Assembly: GCA_023227695.1 (NCBI GenBank)
Contig: JALNVE010000033.1
Location: 1 to 16,634 of the forward strand
Length of the DNA: 16,634 bases
Direction of reading: 5' to 3'
DNA from: Paludibacteraceae bacterium
GTDB taxonomy: Bacteria; Bacteroidota; Bacteroidia; Bacteroidales; Paludibacteraceae
Below are positions 16,382 to 16,634 of the stretch, one piece after another. Each line of letters opens with the position of its first letter. The first letter of the stretch is position 1. The notes under the pieces are model-generated. The model searched no databases. It worked only from the letters and a program-made list of their open reading frames with translations, and was not told the origin of the DNA. The position numbers and the translations under genes were made by a program.

Positions 16382-16434
16382 CTCAAATATCAAATATCAA
16401 TTGGTCTTCATCAGACCGGTTATAAGGTGGGTTC

Positions 16435-16634
16435 TATTAATTAGCTTTATTGAATTTCGAGGCTATTTTCGAGGTCGAAATGTCACTAAAAAAGGGCTCA
16501 TAGCGAGCTATGCAACCGAAAGAAGTGGCGTCTTGAACCGAAAAGAGACCAAAAGTTTTTGCAAATGAACGCAATAGAGCTTGCTCTATATTGTCGAGTG
16601 CAACTAAAACTTATTCAAAGACAATAAAACGTAG
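16435..16634. repeat. Palindrome-rich spacer upstream of waaA
   Basis: The region holds three inverted repeats: ATTTCGA/TCGAAAT (16454-16460 and 16475-16481), which also contains a direct repeat TTTCGAGG (16455-16462, 16467-16474); CATAG-CGAG-CTATG (16499-16512); and ATAGAGC-TT-GCTCTAT (16574-16589). The minus strand is open for about 55 codons across the same stretch but has no ATG, and I do not call it a gene. It may be a regulatory leader, a repeated extragenic element, or the edge of something beyond the window. No -7 box fitting TAnnTTTG was found on the minus strand. Confidence 0.45.

Overview
The window looks like a chromosomal segment of a member of the Bacteroidales (Bacteroidota), perhaps a gut or rumen lineage related to Prevotella or Bacteroides. 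The reasons are moderately AT-rich DNA, mostly weak or absent Shine-Dalgarno sequences with A/T-rich leaders, a few boxes fitting the Bacteroidetes -7 consensus TAnnTTTG, and gene families typical of that phylum (a patatin with an outer-membrane barrel, a PST-type flippase, a Kdo transferase with an APHE motif). Every gene I can support lies on the minus strand, so transcription runs from high to low coordinates. No tRNA, rRNA, CRISPR array, insertion sequence or replication origin was recognised.

From the right-hand end: a spacer with three palindromes (about 16435-16634) precedes waaA/kdtA (Kdo transferase for lipid A-core), followed after 10 bp by a LOG-family nucleotide phosphoribohydrolase. 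A short gap with a possible promoter leads to an 896-residue protein with a sacsin/Hsp90-like N-terminal ATPase domain, then ribD (riboflavin synthesis). Directly after the ribD stop codon lies a headless J-domain fragment that can be read without frameshift but has no start codon, has lost the start of the J domain and carries a 9-bp internal duplication. I call it a pseudogene remnant of a DjlA-like gene. An AT-rich patch with a small isoprenylcysteine-methyltransferase-like membrane protein and possibly one orphan ORF separates this remnant from an intact DjlA-like gene (membrane anchor, TerB-like middle, C-terminal J domain) that ends in an intrinsic terminator.

After a 448-bp spacer comes a tight envelope cluster: cardiolipin synthase, 11 bp, a periplasmic patatin/POTRA/outer-membrane-barrel phospholipase, 43 bp, and a polysaccharide flippase. 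Together these suggest envelope-lipid and glycan work: phospholipid synthesis, phospholipid hydrolysis or autotransport at the outer membrane, and export of lipid-linked sugar. A hairpin then separates a secreted transglutaminase-like protein. The left end holds the first 473 codons of a secreted GH11 xylanase with an Ig-like domain and a CBM6; its C-terminus lies outside the window.

The points most worth a second look are the J-domain remnant and its intact paralogue, the stand-alone sacsin-like ATPase, the modular GH11 xylanase, and three structured or oddly open non-coding spacers that may be repeated extragenic elements. I see no clear multi-gene new system; the rest is well-known families.
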